From Prevotella sp. UBA4217 (lineage in GTDB: Bacteria > Bacteroidota > Bacteroidia > Bacteroidales > Bacteroidaceae): DNA of 46,523 bases. The notes under the pieces are model-generated. The model had not been told where the DNA came from. It did no database searches and worked only from the letters and a program-made list of their open reading frames with translations. A program made the translations under genes and the position numbers. Shown piece after piece: positions 1-8,249 of this stretch. Numbering within the stretch: the stretch's first letter is position 1; every line of letters starts with the position of its first letter. The stretch lies in contig DFTH01000007.1 of assembly GCA_002379425.1 (NCBI GenBank), positions 1-46,523 on the forward strand. The letters run 5' to 3'.

Positions 1-78
1 CTTGTTTTTGGCTTAAGACAACTACTACGCCTGCTCACGCGAAGGAGCACACGGAGGGCAGTATCTTTAAGCACGACG

Positions 79-110
79 AAAAAGGCACCACCCCGTCACG
101 GGGCGGCACT
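79..110 (-). terminator. Rho-independent terminator after the BspA-like gene
   Basis: Read on the minus strand, a GC-rich hairpin with core CCCCGT-G-ACGGGG, extended by further pairs including G-T wobbles, is followed directly by five T residues. It lies just downstream of the stop of the leucine-rich repeat gene at 124. Nothing else is recognised in bases 1-78. Confidence 0.7.
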
Positions 111-123
111 CTCCATTCGTCTA

Positions 124-1407
124 CTATTTCACCATTACCTTCTTGCCGTTCTTGATATAAACTCCCTTGGCAGGTGCTTGTTTCAACCTGCGACCTTGGA
201 GGTCGTAGATACTGTCATCAGTCGTTTCCTTCCTTACTGCGCTTACATTTAGGGTTTCTGCCGCCTCCACACCATCCTCTATTGCAAGAATCAGTGGGAA
301 TTGCCGCCAGTATGGTGCCGCTTTGTACTGTTCAATGCTCTCACGCGGGACTAAAAGAAAAAGCCCTGGATAATAATCATCTTTTAATATGTCTTTCTCT
401 TCATATCTATTAAAACCATCCGAAAATATCTCGTCGTTTGGAACTACTTTGGGGGGAGTCTTTGCATGACAAATAAGATATCTCCAACCATCCCCATTTT
501 CAAAAAAGGAGAAGGCATCTATTTCCGATAATGTGGATGGAAGTGTGATGGAGTGTGTATCTGGCCCAAATAAGAAAGTACCCAAAAGACTTGTTATGCC
601 TTCTGGTACTACGAAGTCCTGTATTCCAGAGACCGCTAAGAACTGAGCATAGGCAAAAATGCCAATACCCAGTTGTTGTATGTTACTAGGGAATTCAAAA
701 CCAGTAGTTGTATGAAAGTCCTTGAACGCCCAATCTTCTATACATACTACGGACTCAGGTATATATAGATGCTCATCACCCATCCAAGTATAACCGAAAG
801 CACCTTGTCCTATGGTTGTCACATAGTCTGGAATGACGGATGATGAACATCCCTGGATGAGTTTACGGCTGGATGTCTCAAGGATGCAATTACCCTCGCT
901 ATAATAGACCTCATTATCTTGGTCAACAGTCAGTTTTTTTATTTTCTGAGTTTTCCCCTCATAATAATTCCTGTATCCACTATTTGAAGCAAATATCGGA
1001 GCCGTAATCTTATTAACCCTGGCTGGTATGTGCAATTCTTCAAGGGAGATACAAAAACCAAAAGCGCAAGCATCAATCTGGCGCAACGTCTGGGGGAGTG
1101 ACACTGACTTCAGTTTGGGGCAGTGGTGAAAAGCGCTAGAACCTAATCGTGTCACGATCCATTCCCTGCCATCAGCATTATAGATAGTATCTGTAATCAC
1201 ATAACTCTCCAGGTTATGATATATATCATCACCACCGTCTCCATCTAGAAGATGATCTACCGTAGCCTCGTTCCCCTCTAGCAAGAACTCTACGCCAGTT
1301 TCCATGTCTCTTGCACCAGTAAGGTTTGAATTTGTCCTTACTAACAGTCGTGTCGCCCCAGCCATTATGGGCAATAAGGCCATGAGTATCAACAGCCGTT
1401 TTTTCAT
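124..1407 (-). CDS. BspA-like leucine-rich repeat surface/secreted protein
   Basis: A 427-residue protein with an N-terminal signal peptide (MKKRLLILMALLPIMAGA) and several BspA/TpLRR-type leucine-rich repeats (LRR_5 style), recognisable as runs such as SAFHHCPKLKSVSLP, ACAFGFCISLEELHIP and GAFGYTWMGDEHLYIP between about residues 90 and 320. The C-terminus (IYDLQGRRLKQAPAKGVYIKNGKK) is the sorting-tail type common on secreted Bacteroidales proteins. Such proteins are secreted or surface adhesion-type proteins; the ligand cannot be told. No TAnnTTTG box lies directly upstream of the start. The nearest minus-strand box is at 1701-1708, so the gene may share a transcript with a small ORF at 1493-1642. 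Confidence 0.85.
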   Translation of the reverse strand: MKKRLLILMALLPIMAGATRLLVRTNSNLTGARDMETGVEFLLEGNEATVDHLLDGDGGDDIYHNLESYVITDTIYNADGREWIVTRLGSSAFHHCPKLKSVSLPQTLRQIDACAFGFCISLEELHIPARVNKITAPIFASNSGYRNYYEGKTQKIKKLTVDQDNEVYYSEGNCILETSSRKLIQGCSSSVIPDYVTTIGQGAFGYTWMGDEHLYIPESVVCIEDWAFKDFHTTTGFEFPSNIQQLGIGIFAYAQFLAVSGIQDFVVPEGITSLLGTFLFGPDTHSITLPSTLSEIDAFSFFENGDGWRYLICHAKTPPKVVPNDEIFSDGFNRYEEKDILKDDYYPGLFLLVPRESIEQYKAAPYWRQFPLILAIEDGVEAAETLNVSAVRKETTDDSIYDLQGRRLKQAPAKGVYIKNGKKVMVK

Positions 1408-1492
1408 TCTTTCTAATATCTACTATAACCAGTACTGAGAATACCCCGTACAATTACTGATTGTATTATTCTCCTTTACTACCGAATTAATG

Positions 1493-1642
1493 TTATCCCC
1501 TAAAGTACATATTTCCAATTGTTATGTCAATTAATCCAGAGTGAACTTTTACAGTATCAAAAGAATTTATAATAGGATTAGCGTTATATTCTGATACAGA
1601 AGGATTGATTCCTGAAAGGGCAAACCCATTAGCAGATATCAT
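1493..1642 (-). CDS. Possible 49-residue small protein, unknown
   Basis: An open frame from ATG (1642) to TAA (1493) encodes about 49 residues beginning MISANGFALSG and ending TIGNMYFRG. It resembles no family I recognise. Support is indirect: a TATATTTG promoter-like box about 60 bases upstream on the same strand, and the BspA-like gene about 85 bases downstream without an obvious promoter of its own. The frame stays open upstream of the ATG with a leucine-rich stretch (LILLLAQIH), so it could be the tail of a degraded secreted protein. It may equally be chance in AT-rich DNA. Confidence 0.25.
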   Translation of the reverse strand: MISANGFALSGINPSVSEYNANPIINSFDTVKVHSGLIDITIGNMYFRG

Positions 1643-1700
1643 ATGTATCTGTGCGAGTAATAATATTAGTTACTATCATAATTATTTGAATTATATTTTG

Positions 1701-1708
1701 CAAATATA
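1701..1708 (-). promoter_or_regulatory. Bacteroidota -7 promoter box (TATATTTG)
   Basis: Matches the TAnnTTTG consensus of the Bacteroidota housekeeping sigma factor on the minus strand. It could drive the small ORF at 1493-1642 and the BspA-like gene. Confidence 0.45.
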
Positions 1709-1759
1709 GAAAAAATAAATGAATTAAGAAAATAAAGGATACTTTTTTAGATAAACGTT

Positions 1760-2140
1760 TTATAAATTAATGTATCCCCTATAATAATAGGTGGCGGAGA
1801 AGGGTATGAGGCGGAGTTCATATTCGCCTGAGAGCGTAGAGGGAAGAACAACCGTAGTTGTTCCTGCGGAGACATAGGTGGAATAGACCACCGTGCAGTC
1901 TTCATCACGCAATTCAAGGGTTAGGTCATCCTCGAAGGCAGGCAATGTGAGGACATAGTCATCCTGAGTGATGTACCACGGGCGAGGAGGAGCATAGGTT
2001 GGTCTAGAACTTGCTGATCCATCATTAACAACATGCATAGGAATCTGCACTGAAGCGCTAAGAGAAGAAACGCTCCCTACAATCAGAAGTGACACTGCAA
2101 TCATGACCTTCTTCATTACTTTAAAAACTTCTTTTTTCAT
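1760..2140 (-). CDS. DUF3244 family secreted protein
   Basis: A 126-residue protein of the small DUF3244 type common in Bacteroidales. An N-terminal signal peptide (MKKVMIAVSLLIVGSVSSLSA) is followed by an immunoglobulin-like beta-rich domain of about 80 residues with the typical pattern of short strands (LTLELRDEDCTVVYS, TVVLPSTLSGEYELRLI). Probably exported to the periplasm or outer surface; function unknown. Two starts are possible: ATG at 2140, or ATG at 2116 (MKKVMIAV), which gives a more usual signal peptide. A TATATTTG box at 2175-2182 fits either. Confidence 0.75.
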   Translation of the reverse strand: MKKEVFKVMKKVMIAVSLLIVGSVSSLSASVQIPMHVVNDGSASSRPTYAPPRPWYITQDDYVLTLPAFEDDLTLELRDEDCTVVYSTYVSAGTTTVVLPSTLSGEYELRLIPFSATYYYRGYINL

Positions 2141-2174
2141 CTTGTTATTACTTTATGAAATGATCAATTTGGTG

Positions 2175-2182
2175 CAAATATA
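2175..2182 (-). promoter_or_regulatory. -7 promoter box (TATATTTG) for the DUF3244 gene
   Basis: TAnnTTTG match on the minus strand, 35 bases upstream of the ATG at 2140. Confidence 0.6.
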
Positions 2183-2200
2183 GAAAATACAAATGAAACT

Positions 2201-2230
2201 AAAGGTGTTTTAAAACCAGAAAACACCTTT
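2201..2230 (-). terminator. Hairpin terminator after the DegT-type aminotransferase
   Basis: A perfect 11-bp stem, AAAGGTGTTTT pairing with AAAACACCTTT around an 8-base loop, downstream of the stop at 2290. The trailing T run is weak on the minus strand, so termination is inferred from position and stem. Confidence 0.55.
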
Positions 2231-2289
2231 AAAAAGTTGTGAAAATGTAATTATAAGGAAACTTTCTTGAACTGGACGCGCTCAAGTAG

Positions 2290-3390
2290 TTAGAGACAAG
2301 CGATGAGGGCCTTGATGAAGCGATGCACCTCCTGATCTGTCAGCGACGGGTACATCGGCAGGGAGAAGATCTCCTTGGCGGCAGCCTCTGTCTCTGGCAG
2401 GTCGCCGGCTTTCCAACCTAAGTACTCGTAGGCTTTCATCGTATGGATGGGCCACGGGTAACTGATGTTCACATGGATATTGTTCTCATGCAGTCTTCTG
2501 ATGATTTCATCGCGGTTGGGATGGCGCACCACGTAGAGGTAATAGGCATGGCGGCCGTAGGATGCCTCTTCGGGAAGGATCAGTCCGCTGCCAGCCAGTC
2601 TTTCCTGGTACATGGCGGCAATCTCCCGCCGACGACTGATGTACCGTTCTATCTTAGGTAGTTTGGTCAGCAGGATGGCTGCCTGGATCTCATCAAGCCG
2701 TGAGTTGTAGCCATGTTCCATGGCATAGTAGGTCTTCTCTGCCCCGTAGAAGCGCAGCCGGCGAAGCCGTCTGGCTATCTCTTCGTCGTTGGTGTTGATC
2801 ATACCGCCGTCGCCGTAGGCACCGAGGATCTTCGTGGGGTAGAAAGAGGTGGTGGAGATGTCGCCCATGCTACCGGCCTTCCTGCCCTTGTATTCGGCAC
2901 CATGTGCTTGGGCACAGTCTTCCACGACAGACAGGCGATGCTTCCGGGCGATGTCAAGCAGAGGATCCATATCGACGCACTGGCCATAGAGATGGACGGG
3001 CAGGATGGCTTTGGTACGGGGGGTGATGGCAGCCTCTACCTTCGTCACGTCCATCAGGTAGGTGTTGGGGTCGATATCAACGAACACGGGTGTCGCTCCT
3101 GCCGTGACGATGGCCGACACCGTGGGGATGGCCGTATTCGACACGGTGATGACCTCATCACCGTCGCTGATGCCCAAGGCACGCAGGGCCAGGGTGATGG
3201 CATTCGTGCCATTGTCACAGCCCACACCGTATTTCACACCGATATAGTCACTGTAGGCTTGTTCAAAATCCCTGCCTTTCTGGCCGAGGATCAGCGTTCC
3301 CGACTCAAACACCTCCGTAACGGCTTTCAGGAGTTCCTCTTTGGTCGCTTCGTACTCCTTCAGGTAGCCCCAAACATTGATTTTCTCCAT
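2290..3390 (-). CDS. DegT/DnrJ/EryC1/StrS family PLP-dependent sugar aminotransferase
   Basis: A 366-residue protein, normal length for this family of fold-type I PLP aminotransferases, which aminate keto-sugars in nucleotide-sugar pathways for surface polysaccharides. Seen: N-terminal GTLILGQKGRDFEQAYSDYIG, the cofactor-site segment VVEDCAQAHGAEYKG (Asp158), and the PLP lysine in TSFYPTKILGAYGDGG (Lys187). The exact sugar substrate cannot be read from the sequence. It lies 13 bases downstream of the MATE exporter gene on the same strand and is probably co-transcribed with it. No other sugar-nucleotide genes are near, so its pathway is open. Confidence 0.88.
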   Translation of the reverse strand: MEKINVWGYLKEYEATKEELLKAVTEVFESGTLILGQKGRDFEQAYSDYIGVKYGVGCDNGTNAITLALRALGISDGDEVITVSNTAIPTVSAIVTAGATPVFVDIDPNTYLMDVTKVEAAITPRTKAILPVHLYGQCVDMDPLLDIARKHRLSVVEDCAQAHGAEYKGRKAGSMGDISTTSFYPTKILGAYGDGGMINTNDEEIARRLRRLRFYGAEKTYYAMEHGYNSRLDEIQAAILLTKLPKIERYISRRREIAAMYQERLAGSGLILPEEASYGRHAYYLYVVRHPNRDEIIRRLHENNIHVNISYPWPIHTMKAYEYLGWKAGDLPETEAAAKEIFSLPMYPSLTDQEVHRFIKALIACL

Positions 3391-3403
3391 CTTATCTTAT
3401 AAT

Positions 3404-4726
3404 CTAACTGTTGTATATCTTGCTCGCCAGTCTTGTCTTATACCACCAGGTCTGTATCATGCCACGCATGGCCAGATAGACGATCATGGCCAGCCATAGT
3501 GCATGGTTCCCCCAAAGGCTTCTTGTCGCCTCATAGACTCCGAAGAACACCAGGGCTGATAATAGTGACGCGACCAGCATCCCCCGAGTGGCAGTGATGC
3601 CGATGAACACACCGTCCCAGATGAATGCCAACGTGCTTGCTGCGGGAATGAGCCATATCCACCAGACATAGTGGCTGGTTGTCTCCAGTACCTGCGACTC
3701 GTCTGTCAGGATACTGGCAATCCACTGGCCGCCGATACTATAGATGAGCGTGAATACCAGAGCCACGCCTGTTGCCCAGGCGAATAGCCGTCGGAGAATC
3801 TCGCGGAAGGCTGTGCCGTTGCCGGCCCCGTAGCACCGTCCCCCCAGGGCCTCACCGGCGTATGCAAAACCGTCCATGAAGTATGAGAAGAACAGGTAGA
3901 GTTGCATCAGCACGGTGTTGACGGATAGGACGACGGCTCCATGACGGGCGCCCGCCGAGGTGAAGTAGAGGTTGACTGCCACCAGGCACAGCGTGCGCAA
4001 GAAGATGTCGCGGTTCACGTTGAAGAACTGTCCCATGGCCTCACGCACGAAGGTGCCTGTCAGTGCCAGGTACTTATATAACCGCCGATAGAGTCTCAGT
4101 CCGCCGAGTGCCATGATGAGTCCGGCATACTGGGCGATGACAGTCCCCGTCGCTACACCCTCGATCTTCATGCCGAAGCCATAGACAAGGGTCAGCGAGG
4201 CCAGGATGTTCACCACGTTCTGCATGATGCTGACGAACATCGGGATACGGGTGTTCTGCATCCCGATATACCAACCCGTGAGACAGAACAGGCCGAGGGA
4301 AGCCGGGGCTCCCCAGATGACGATATAGTAATAGGTCAGGGCGACAAGCCGAACGTCAGGTGTGGGACTGATCAGCCAGAACATCAGCCTGCATAACGGC
4401 TCCTGGCAGATGATCAGTAGCGATGCAATACCTAAGGCTATCCCCACTGAGCGCACCAGATGGCGGGTGACTTCCGTCAGGTCGCGCCGCCCTAAGGCCT
4501 GTGAGGTCAGTCCGCTGGCACCCATCCTCAGGAAACCGAAGAGCCAATAGACCAGGTTGAAGATCATTGAGCCAACTGCCACTGCACCGATATAGACGGC
4601 ACTGCCCATGTGCCCCACGATGGCTACGTCGATCATCCCGAGTAGCGGCACGGTGATGTTCGACACGATGGAGGGCAGGGCTATCTGCAGGATCTGACGG
4701 TCACGTTGGTTCATGAGATGTTTCAT
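3404..4726 (-). CDS. MATE family multidrug/metabolite efflux transporter
   Basis: An inner-membrane antiporter of the MATE family (DinF-like branch) with about twelve hydrophobic segments in two repeated halves. The N-terminus IALPSIVSNITVPLLGMIDVAIVGHMG is the classic start of the family. The open frame reaches upstream to 4795, but a TACCTTTG box at 4737-4744 lies inside that extension, so translation should begin at 4726 (MKHLMNQRDRQ) or, matching relatives even better, at 4714 (MNQRDRQ). Substrate unknown. The aminotransferase gene follows closely, and the ROK-kinase gene diverges on the other side. Confidence 0.88.
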   Translation of the reverse strand: MKHLMNQRDRQILQIALPSIVSNITVPLLGMIDVAIVGHMGSAVYIGAVAVGSMIFNLVYWLFGFLRMGASGLTSQALGRRDLTEVTRHLVRSVGIALGIASLLIICQEPLCRLMFWLISPTPDVRLVALTYYYIVIWGAPASLGLFCLTGWYIGMQNTRIPMFVSIMQNVVNILASLTLVYGFGMKIEGVATGTVIAQYAGLIMALGGLRLYRRLYKYLALTGTFVREAMGQFFNVNRDIFLRTLCLVAVNLYFTSAGARHGAVVLSVNTVLMQLYLFFSYFMDGFAYAGEALGGRCYGAGNGTAFREILRRLFAWATGVALVFTLIYSIGGQWIASILTDESQVLETTSHYVWWIWLIPAASTLAFIWDGVFIGITATRGMLVASLLSALVFFGVYEATRSLWGNHALWLAMIVYLAMRGMIQTWWYKTRLASKIYNS

Positions 4727-4736
4727 AAATGTGCTG

Positions 4737-4744
4737 CAAAGGTA
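4737..4744 (-). promoter_or_regulatory. -7 promoter box (TACCTTTG) for the MATE gene
   Basis: TAnnTTTG on the minus strand, directly upstream of ATG 4726/4714. It decides the start against the longer frame. Confidence 0.7.
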
Positions 4745-4869
4745 GGCTAAATATCTGAAAGCAGCAAAATAATCCCGTAAAAAGAGTCTCTTCATGCCCT
4801 AAAAATACCGTTTGCGCAAATTGAAGAAAAGTAAACGCGGAAAACCTTGCTCCGTACGATTTTGTTTTG

Positions 4870-4877
4870 TATCTTTG
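4870..4877 (+). promoter_or_regulatory. -7 promoter box (TATCTTTG) for the amino-sugar operon
   Basis: TAnnTTTG 22 bases upstream of ATG 4900; no comparable box is seen further into the locus until 12301. It rules out the longer start at 4867. Confidence 0.7.
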
Positions 4878-4899
4878 CCATCGAAATACATTTGATAGT

Positions 4900-5724
4900 A
4901 TGAAGATTGGCGTAGATTTAGGTGGGACAAACGTTCGAGTGGGACTTGTTGACTGGGACTGCTTGGTCAGGAAGTTGGTTGCGCCTTGTCCCAAGGGTGA
5001 AGAGCAGGAGGTGGTGGATGTACTGCTTTCGCTGATTGGAGAACTGATGGCCGGCGAGGTGACTACGATAGGAGTGGGTGTACCCTCCGTCGTGGATCGC
5101 GACAAGGGCATCGTCTATAACGTAGCCAATATTCCCTCATGGAAAGAGGTGCATCTGAGGCGGATACTGGAGGATGCATTCCACAGGCAGGTGTTTCTTA
5201 ATAACGATGCCAACTGCTTTGCCCTTGGGGAGTATCTCTTCGGTGAGGGGCGTAACCATGACAGTATGGTTGGCCTGACCATCGGCACAGGCATTGGTGC
5301 AGGACTGGTACTTGATGGCCGGCTCTATAACGGGCGTAATACGGGGGCTGGCGAGATTGGCGCCCTTCCCTTCCGTGATACTGACTATGAGCACTATTGT
5401 GCCAGCCAGTTCTTTACTGCCCACTATCAGGTCACGGCCCATGAACTGGAAGTAAGTGCCCGGCAGGGAGACGGACAGGCCCTGCGGATATGGCAGGAGT
5501 TTGGCGACAACTTAGGTTGTCTGATGCAGGCAGTCCTTTATGCCTACGATCCTGAACTCGTCGTGCTTGGCGGGGGGATCACGGCGGCCTTCCCTTTCTT
5601 TGAGGAGGCCATGCGCCAACGGCTATCACAATTCCCTTGGCAGGAATCGGTGAGGCACCTTCATATCGTACCCTCAACACTTCAGGATGCAGCCCTCCTT
5701 GGCGCTGCCATGTTAAACGGATAA
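4900..5724 (+). CDS. ROK family sugar kinase
   Basis: A 274-residue cytoplasmic kinase of the ROK family (sugar kinases acting on glucose, GlcNAc, ManNAc or glucosamine). Seen: N-terminal phosphate-binding motif MKIGVDLGGTNVRVGLVD, the sugar-binding NNDANCFALGE, the Gly-rich VGLTIGTGIGAGLVLDG, the EIGALPF segment, and a C-terminal LVVLGGGITAA. The GHxx(E)CxCGxxGC zinc motif of many ROK proteins is replaced by a short YEHYCASQFF segment, a variant seen in other Bacteroidales ROK kinases. First gene of the amino-sugar locus, one base before the GH2 gene. From context it may phosphorylate released glucosamine or GlcNAc; that substrate is inference. Confidence 0.85.
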   Translation: MKIGVDLGGTNVRVGLVDWDCLVRKLVAPCPKGEEQEVVDVLLSLIGELMAGEVTTIGVGVPSVVDRDKGIVYNVANIPSWKEVHLRRILEDAFHRQVFLNNDANCFALGEYLFGEGRNHDSMVGLTIGTGIGAGLVLDGRLYNGRNTGAGEIGALPFRDTDYEHYCASQFFTAHYQVTAHELEVSARQGDGQALRIWQEFGDNLGCLMQAVLYAYDPELVVLGGGITAAFPFFEEAMRQRLSQFPWQESVRHLHIVPSTLQDAALLGAAMLNG

Positions 5725-5725
5725 A

Positions 5726-8239
5726 ATGATTGTTATGAGACAGATAGCAAAGAGAACCGTCTTTTCGACATTGTTATGTATGTGTATGTCGGTGGCGCTT
5801 GCCCAGACCGTCGAACTCGGTGATGGATGGCAGTGCAAGTCGTCGGCAGAGGATAAATGGTATGAGACAAAGGTGCCGGCCACAGTGATGGGCGTCCTTG
5901 TCAGCAATGGGGAGTATCCTGACTTGCTGGTAGGCGACAATTATAAGAGGTTGGATAATAGCCGCTTCCTCGTACCCTGGCTCTTTAAGAAGGAGTTCAG
6001 GCTGGAAAGCCTGGGTGCCGACGAGCATGTCAGGCTGATCTTCGAAGGACTCGGCTATAGTGCCAATATCTATCTGAATGATCAGTTGGTAGCATCGCGC
6101 GATACGGTGAAGGGTCCGTTCAGGACCTTTGCCGTCGATGTGACGGGTGTCGCTCGTGAGGAGAATGTATTGGTGGTAGAGACATTCAAGTGTGAGCCCG
6201 GTGGCTATAATATCGGATTCGTCGATTGGAATCCCAGACCGCTTGACGAGAGCATGGGCATCGTCAGGCCTGTCAAGGTACAGCGCAGTGGTGCTGTGGT
6301 CATCGAGTCGCCAAGAGTCTGTACGCAGGTGAACCTCCATACGCTGAAGGAGGCGTGGGTGAAGGTTGAGGCACAGTTGCGCAATCTGAGCAGTCATGAA
6401 GTGGAAGGCCGTCTGGTATGTATGTTTGAGGGTGAGCGTGTGGCGATTCCTGTGACGTTGCCGGCAGGTCAGGCCAGAACCCTCCGTTTGGATGATCAGG
6501 ATCTGAGGGCACTGTATGTCGTGAACCCTCGTCTTTGGTGGTGCTATACGATGGGCAGCCCTGAACTCTATGCTTTGTCGCTCTCCTTCGAGAGTGGGGG
6601 GGAGGTGTCAGATGCCAGAGATGTCAGGTTCGGTATCCGCGAAGTGGGTAGTTTCATCACGAACGACGGTTATCGTGCCTTTACCCTTAACGGCAGGCGT
6701 ATCCAACTGTTAGGGGCAGGGTGGACGGATGATATCTTCTTGCGCGATGATTCGGTCTCATACGACCGTCAGTTGGAACTGGTGAAGCAGATGAACCTGA
6801 ACATGGTGCGCTTAGAGGGATTCTGGGGAACTTCTCAGGCGCTTTACGACCTGTGTGATGAGAAGGGTATCTTGTTGCTTGCCGGATGGAGTTGTTTCTG
6901 GGAATGGGACAGTTATCTGGGCAAGCCCTGTGACAATCGTTATGGTGGTGTCCTCACGGATGAGGATGCTGCGCTGATAGCACAGGAGTACGACGACCAG
7001 TTGCGCTACCTTCGCAACCATCCGTCGATCATCGCGTGGTTTGTTGGCAGCGACAAACTTCCTATCCCGCAGTTGGAGGCGCATTACCAGTGGGCACAGA
7101 AGACGATCGACGACCGTCCCTATATCACCTCTGCCAAGCAGATGGAGAGTGACCTCTCTGGTACGTCGGGTACGAAGATGGCCGGGCCATACGAGTATGT
7201 CGCCCCTGTCTATTGGTATTCCAAGGAAGCGCCTGGCGGTGCCTTTGGCTTCAATACGGAGACAGGCATTGGTGCCCAGTTGCCCGTGAAGGAGTCCTTA
7301 CGTCAGATGCTCGGTGACAGACTGTGGCCGTTGGACGAGGTGTGGGACTATCATTGCACCTTTGCCGCTGAGGCATTTAATAAACTTGACATCCTGAAGG
7401 AGACGGTTACCCAGCGCTATGGTGAGGCTGCGAACATCGATGATTTCCTGAGGAAAGCCAATATGGTGAACTATGATGGTACGCGTGCCATGTTCGAGGC
7501 TTTCCGGTATAACAATCCGAGGGCCACGGGACTTGTCCAGTGGATGCTGAACAGCGCCCGCCCCAGTCTCTATTGGCAACTCTACGACCATTACCTGCGT
7601 CCTAATGCCGCCTTCTATAGTGTCAGGAAAGCCTGTCAGCCAGTCCAGTTGATTTATAACTACCTGACCCATGAGGTGAAGGCCGTCAACGGCACACTCG
7701 TTCCTGTGAGGATAAAGGCCACGATGGCTGTCTATGGTGTCAGTGGGCAGTTGCTGGATAGACAGGAGACAGTGGTTGAGATACCTGCCATGGGCAGTGT
7801 GGCAGCGTTCCCGCCGGTATCACTGACAGAGGACAATGGCTATCTCTTCCTGTCTGGTATAGATGACGGTCAGGTGATTGCCGAGAACGAATATGCCCTT
7901 GCGGCTTCAGAGGATATCTTCGAGTGGGAGAAGTCTGACTGGACAGGTACGCCCATGAAGAAGCATGCCGACTTGACCGCCATTGGCAGCCAGTCTCCTG
8001 TAAGGTGCAAGGTCGCCGTGAAGATGGTGGGCAATATGGAGGCAGAACTGAACATCAGCAATCCCTCCGAGCGTGTGGCCTACCTGCTGCGTGTCGTTCT
8101 CAGGGACAGGAAAGGTCAGGTGATCGATGGGGTGACGTTCAGTGATAACTACATCACCATTGCTCCTGGCGGTACGAAGACTATCCGCTGCCGGTTGCCA
8201 CGTGAGACGAGATTCACCACGGATATCCTTGCCTATTAA
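5726..8239 (+). CDS. GH2 family exo-beta-D-glucosaminidase-like glycosidase
   Basis: An 837-residue secreted glycoside hydrolase with a signal peptide (a second ATG at 5735, MRQIAKRTVFSTLL, is an equally good start). It has the GH2 sandwich domain (YKRLDNSRFLVPWLFKKEF), an Ig-like domain and a TIM barrel. The motif AWFVGSDKLP carries Asp443 where ordinary GH2 enzymes have Asn-Glu; FGFNTETGIG carries the presumed nucleophile Glu512. This Asp/Glu pair, about 70 residues apart, is the hallmark of CsxA-type exo-beta-D-glucosaminidases, which release GlcN from the non-reducing end of chitosan oligosaccharides (established for that subfamily). The neighbouring GH20 and deacetylase genes fit. Residue numbers count from 5726. 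Confidence 0.83.
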   Translation: MIVMRQIAKRTVFSTLLCMCMSVALAQTVELGDGWQCKSSAEDKWYETKVPATVMGVLVSNGEYPDLLVGDNYKRLDNSRFLVPWLFKKEFRLESLGADEHVRLIFEGLGYSANIYLNDQLVASRDTVKGPFRTFAVDVTGVAREENVLVVETFKCEPGGYNIGFVDWNPRPLDESMGIVRPVKVQRSGAVVIESPRVCTQVNLHTLKEAWVKVEAQLRNLSSHEVEGRLVCMFEGERVAIPVTLPAGQARTLRLDDQDLRALYVVNPRLWWCYTMGSPELYALSLSFESGGEVSDARDVRFGIREVGSFITNDGYRAFTLNGRRIQLLGAGWTDDIFLRDDSVSYDRQLELVKQMNLNMVRLEGFWGTSQALYDLCDEKGILLLAGWSCFWEWDSYLGKPCDNRYGGVLTDEDAALIAQEYDDQLRYLRNHPSIIAWFVGSDKLPIPQLEAHYQWAQKTIDDRPYITSAKQMESDLSGTSGTKMAGPYEYVAPVYWYSKEAPGGAFGFNTETGIGAQLPVKESLRQMLGDRLWPLDEVWDYHCTFAAEAFNKLDILKETVTQRYGEAANIDDFLRKANMVNYDGTRAMFEAFRYNNPRATGLVQWMLNSARPSLYWQLYDHYLRPNAAFYSVRKACQPVQLIYNYLTHEVKAVNGTLVPVRIKATMAVYGVSGQLLDRQETVVEIPAMGSVAAFPPVSLTEDNGYLFLSGIDDGQVIAENEYALAASEDIFEWEKSDWTGTPMKKHADLTAIGSQSPVRCKVAVKMVGNMEAELNISNPSERVAYLLRVVLRDRKGQVIDGVTFSDNYITIAPGGTKTIRCRLPRETRFTTDILAY

Positions 8240-8249
8240 ATAGTCGCGT

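Larger units (their letters stand above)
1408..1759. other. AT-rich intergenic region with one possible small ORF
   Basis: About 350 bases between the BspA-like gene and the DUF3244 gene. It is clearly more AT-rich than the coding DNA. It holds a minus-strand promoter-like box (1701-1708) and one small open frame (1493-1642, listed separately). I see no RNA gene in it. Confidence 0.5.

Noticed and set aside
2713..3402. 229-residue plus-strand ORF opposite the aminotransferase
   Set aside because: Antisense shadow with His/Gly-rich nonsense composition; the minus-strand protein has all family motifs.
4727..4795. Longer N-terminus of the MATE protein
   Set aside because: It would contain the promoter box 4737-4744, and relatives start at MNQ.
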